Positions 4,883 to 6,503 of a stretch of DNA of 6,503 nt are shown here, one piece after another. Position 1 is the stretch's first letter, and every line of letters starts with the position of its first letter. The DNA lies in the NCBI GenBank assembly GCA_023416895.1, contig JAEZGQ010000063.1, positions 1-6,503 on the forward strand, in the 5' to 3' direction. This DNA comes from Bacillota bacterium (GTDB taxonomy: Bacteria > Bacillota > Clostridia > Christensenellales > CAG-138). Position numbers and translations under genes: made by a program. Under the pieces are notes generated by a model. That model was not told the origin of the DNA, did no database searches, and was given only the letters and a program-made list of their open reading frames with translations.

Positions 4883-6157
4883 ATGAACGCGCAGCTTTAT
4901 AAGGCTTATGTGGATATATTGCATGAGGAGCTTCTTACTGCAATGGGCTGTACAGAGCCCATTGCCATTGCTTACGCGGCCGCAACGGCGCGGGAGGTTT
5001 TGGGGAGCACACCTTCGCGTATGCACATTTTTGTGAGCGGCAACATCGTGAAAAACGTGAAGAGCGTAATCGTGCCGCACACCGGCGGACTGAAGGGCAT
5101 TGAGGCTGCTGCTGCTGCGGGCGCGGTCGCCGGGCGCGCTGGGGAAAAGCTCGAGGTGCTTTCCGCGGTCACCAAGGAGCAGCTTATAGAGATCGCCGAG
5201 TACCTAAATACGGCGAAAATTTCGGTGGAGGAATCTGACAGAGGCTGTGTGTTCGACATCGAAATACGCGCCTACGGCGGCGGACAATCCTCGCTGGTGC
5301 ATATCACCGGCCACCATACCAACATCGTTCGCATCGAAAAAAACGGTGTGGTGCTTTTGTTCCGCGATGCGGAGGGCGCTGTGTCGCAACCCCTTACCGA
5401 TCGAGGCCTTTTGAATGTGGAAAGCATTGTGGAGTTTGCGGACGCGGCAAATCTTGACGACGTACGGGGCGTTTTGAAGCGGCAGATCGAACTCAATACC
5501 GCCATCGCCAACGAAGGGCTTCGCGGCGGCTATGGGGCGGAGATCGGCAAAATCCTTCTTGCCTCTTTTGGCTACGGCGTGCAAAACCGCGCCAAGGCCA
5601 TGGCGGCGGCAGGATCGGACGCGCGTATGAGCGGCTGCGAGCTTCCCGTGGTTATCAACTCTGGAAGCGGCAACCAGGGCATTACCGCATCCGTTCCCGT
5701 AATCGTTTATGCGGAAGAAATGAACGCGGGGGAGGATGTGCTCTACCGTGCGCTCATCGTTTCCAACCTCGTTACCATTCACTTAAAAACCGGCGTTGGC
5801 AGGCTTTCCGCTTACTGCGGCGCCATCAGCGCGGGCTGCGGCGCGGGCGCGGGCGTTACCTATCTGCATGGCGGGCGGTATCAGCAAATTGCGCATACCA
5901 TCGTGAATGCGCTCGCCATCAATTCCGGCGTAATCTGCGACGGCGCAAAGGCGAGCTGCGCGGCAAAAATCGTTTCCTCGGTGGAGGCGGGGCTTTTGGG
6001 CATGTACATGTACATGAACGGCAGCGAGTTTTATGGCGGTGACGGTATCGTAACGAAGGGCGTGGAAAACACCATCCGCAACGTGGGCGAACTTGCGAGC
6101 GAGGGCATGCGCGAAACCGACAAGAAGATCATCCGTTTGATGCTGCGCGAAAGTTAA
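4883..6157 (+). CDS. L-cysteine desulfidase, UPF0597 (CyuA/YhaM) family
   Basis: The 424-residue product matches the UPF0597 family in length and motifs. Characterised members use a [4Fe-4S] cluster to cleave L-cysteine to pyruvate, ammonia and sulfide in the cytosol. Visible motifs are MGCTEPIAIAYAAA (21-34) with Cys23, SGNIVKNVKSVIVPHTGG (52-69), NSGSGNQGITASVP (259-272), AYCGAISAGCGAGAG (310-324) and ICDGAKASCAAKI (351-363). As I recall the archaeal enzyme, Cys25, Cys282, Cys322 and Cys329 are the key cysteines; Cys23, Cys312, Cys352 and Cys359 here keep the 40- and 7-residue spacings of the last three. ATG 4883 was chosen because GAGG lies 7 nt upstream. The frame is open back to ATG 4700, but that start lies before the preceding terminator and the added residues are unlike the family. 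The gene stands alone; no cysteine transporter is adjacent. Confidence 0.93.
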   Translation: MNAQLYKAYVDILHEELLTAMGCTEPIAIAYAAATAREVLGSTPSRMHIFVSGNIVKNVKSVIVPHTGGLKGIEAAAAAGAVAGRAGEKLEVLSAVTKEQLIEIAEYLNTAKISVEESDRGCVFDIEIRAYGGGQSSLVHITGHHTNIVRIEKNGVVLLFRDAEGAVSQPLTDRGLLNVESIVEFADAANLDDVRGVLKRQIELNTAIANEGLRGGYGAEIGKILLASFGYGVQNRAKAMAAAGSDARMSGCELPVVINSGSGNQGITASVPVIVYAEEMNAGEDVLYRALIVSNLVTIHLKTGVGRLSAYCGAISAGCGAGAGVTYLHGGRYQQIAHTIVNALAINSGVICDGAKASCAAKIVSSVEAGLLGMYMYMNGSEFYGGDGIVTKGVENTIRNVGELASEGMRETDKKIIRLMLRES

Positions 6158-6185
6158 AGGGTGTATCGTTGGAGACCATTTGATG

Positions 6186-6228
6186 AAAAAGGCCGTTTTG
6201 GGAGGAAACTCCTCAGACGGCCTCTTTT
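6186..6228. terminator. Terminator after the desulfidase gene, nested hairpin
   Basis: AGGCCGT (6190-6196) pairs perfectly with ACGGCCT (6217-6223). Inside this, GGAG (6201-6204) pairs with CTCC (6209-6212) around a GAAA tetraloop. A short T-run follows on the plus strand (CTTTTG) and a five-T run follows on the minus strand (complement of 6186-6190), so it may work in both directions. It begins about 30 nt after the stop codon. Confidence 0.8.
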
Positions 6229-6286
6229 GCTGATGTGCCTTTCAGCTACCCCCGCCAGAGGCGCTGGTGGATAGGCGGCCTGCCTA
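6229..6286. other. Cluster of three short hairpins between two terminators
   Basis: Three hairpins follow one another: GCTGA/TCAGC (6229-6233 and 6242-6246), CCGCCAG/CTGGTGG (6252-6258 and 6264-6270, one G-U on the plus strand), and TAGGC/GCCTA (6272-6276 and 6282-6286). They lie between the two terminators in the 188-bp gap between the convergent genes. No reading frame or known RNA motif was recognised. They may be terminator debris or part of a small RNA. Confidence 0.35.
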
Positions 6287-6293
6287 CGTTTTG

Positions 6294-6329
6294 CAAAAAA
6301 AGCTCCCCCGAACTATGCTTTCGGGGGAG
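6294..6329 (-). terminator. Intrinsic terminator of the ABC transporter gene
   Basis: CTCCCCCGAA (6303-6312) pairs perfectly over 10 bp with TTCGGGGGAG (6320-6329) around a 7-nt loop. On the minus strand the stem is followed after GC by seven T (complement of 6295-6301). It lies 16 nt after the stop codon of the minus-strand gene. No T-run follows on the plus strand, so it acts only leftward. Confidence 0.92.
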
Positions 6330-6345
6330 AGGGAGTGGCGGGATT

Positions 6346-6503
6346 TTATTCGAGCTCGAACGCGCCGGTGTAGAGTTGATAGTATTTTCCTTTTTCCTCA
6401 ATCAGGTGCGTATGGCTGCCTCGCTCGATGATCCTCCCGTGCTCGAGCACCATGATTACGTCGGAATTTTGTACCGTGGAAAGACGATGGGCGATTACAA
6501 ACA
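6346..6503 (-). CDS. ABC exporter ATP-binding protein, C-terminal 51 residues (start off the window)
   Basis: The frame is open from the right edge to TAA at 6346-6348. The fragment holds the end of an ABC ATPase domain: FVIAHRLSTVQNSD with the switch-loop His (AHRLST), followed by VIMVLEHGRIIERGSHTHLI and a short YYQLYTGAFELE tail. This ending is typical of half-transporters of the multidrug/lipid-exporter type, with a membrane domain fused to the ATPase. The membrane domain, Walker A and signature motifs are outside the window, so substrate and fusion state cannot be read. Such proteins often work as pairs encoded side by side. A strong terminator directly downstream shows this is the last gene of its unit. 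Confidence 0.9.
   Translation of the reverse strand, partial: FVIAHRLSTVQNSDVIMVLEHGRIIERGSHTHLIEEKGKYYQLYTGAFELE

Noticed and set aside
5104..5120. GCT-type triplet run
   Set aside because: It encodes the Ala-rich stretch at residues 75-79, normal for this family, so it is not treated as a separate repeat element.
5204..5782. 192-codon minus-strand frame
   Set aside because: It is antisense to the conserved core of the desulfidase gene and is a by-product of GC-rich codon use.

Overview
The window looks like an ordinary chromosomal stretch from a low-to-medium GC Gram-positive bacterium, most likely a member of the Clostridia. I infer this from the family mix (a cNMP-binding/DUF2225 protein, a YuxH-type EAL-HDOD protein, a UPF0597 L-cysteine desulfidase, a Clostridia-style MutY), from the strong AGGAGG-like ribosome binding sites and from the many short GC-rich hairpin terminators with T-runs. 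No transposase, phage gene, CRISPR array, tRNA or rRNA is visible.

Layout. Positions 1-1010 (minus) hold the N-terminal 336 residues of a fusion protein: a cyclic-nucleotide-binding-like domain, an Ala/Gln/Pro linker and a zinc-type DUF2225 domain. Its C-terminus lies off the left edge. A 370-bp divergent intergenic region follows, with a credible promoter and a leader hairpin for the minus-strand gene. Positions 1381-2001 (plus) encode a cytosolic CBM9-like protein. It converges on mutY (2079-3143, minus), and the two share a bidirectional terminator. Between mutY and the next gene lie a candidate 51-codon TTG-started ORF with a very good ribosome binding site (minus) and the structured leader of an EAL-HDOD gene (3466-4683, plus). 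That gene ends in a strong terminator. A 142-bp AT-rich leader then precedes the L-cysteine desulfidase gene (4883-6157, plus). The right end carries a cluster of hairpins, including one bidirectional and one minus-strand terminator. Last comes the C-terminal 51 residues of an ABC exporter ATPase (6346-6503, minus), whose start is off the right edge.

How the genes work together. Almost every gene has its own terminator and ribosome binding site, so this reads as a run of single-gene transcription units, not a pathway operon. Two proteins carry domains related to nucleotide second-messenger handling: the cNMP-like domain, which lacks the phosphate-binding Arg, and the EAL-HDOD protein, whose EAL domain has a degenerate loop 6. 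Nothing in the sequence links them directly. I found no clear, wholly new system. The items most worth a second look are the altered cNMP domain fused to DUF2225, the small TTG ORF before mutY, and the structured intergenic RNA segments.
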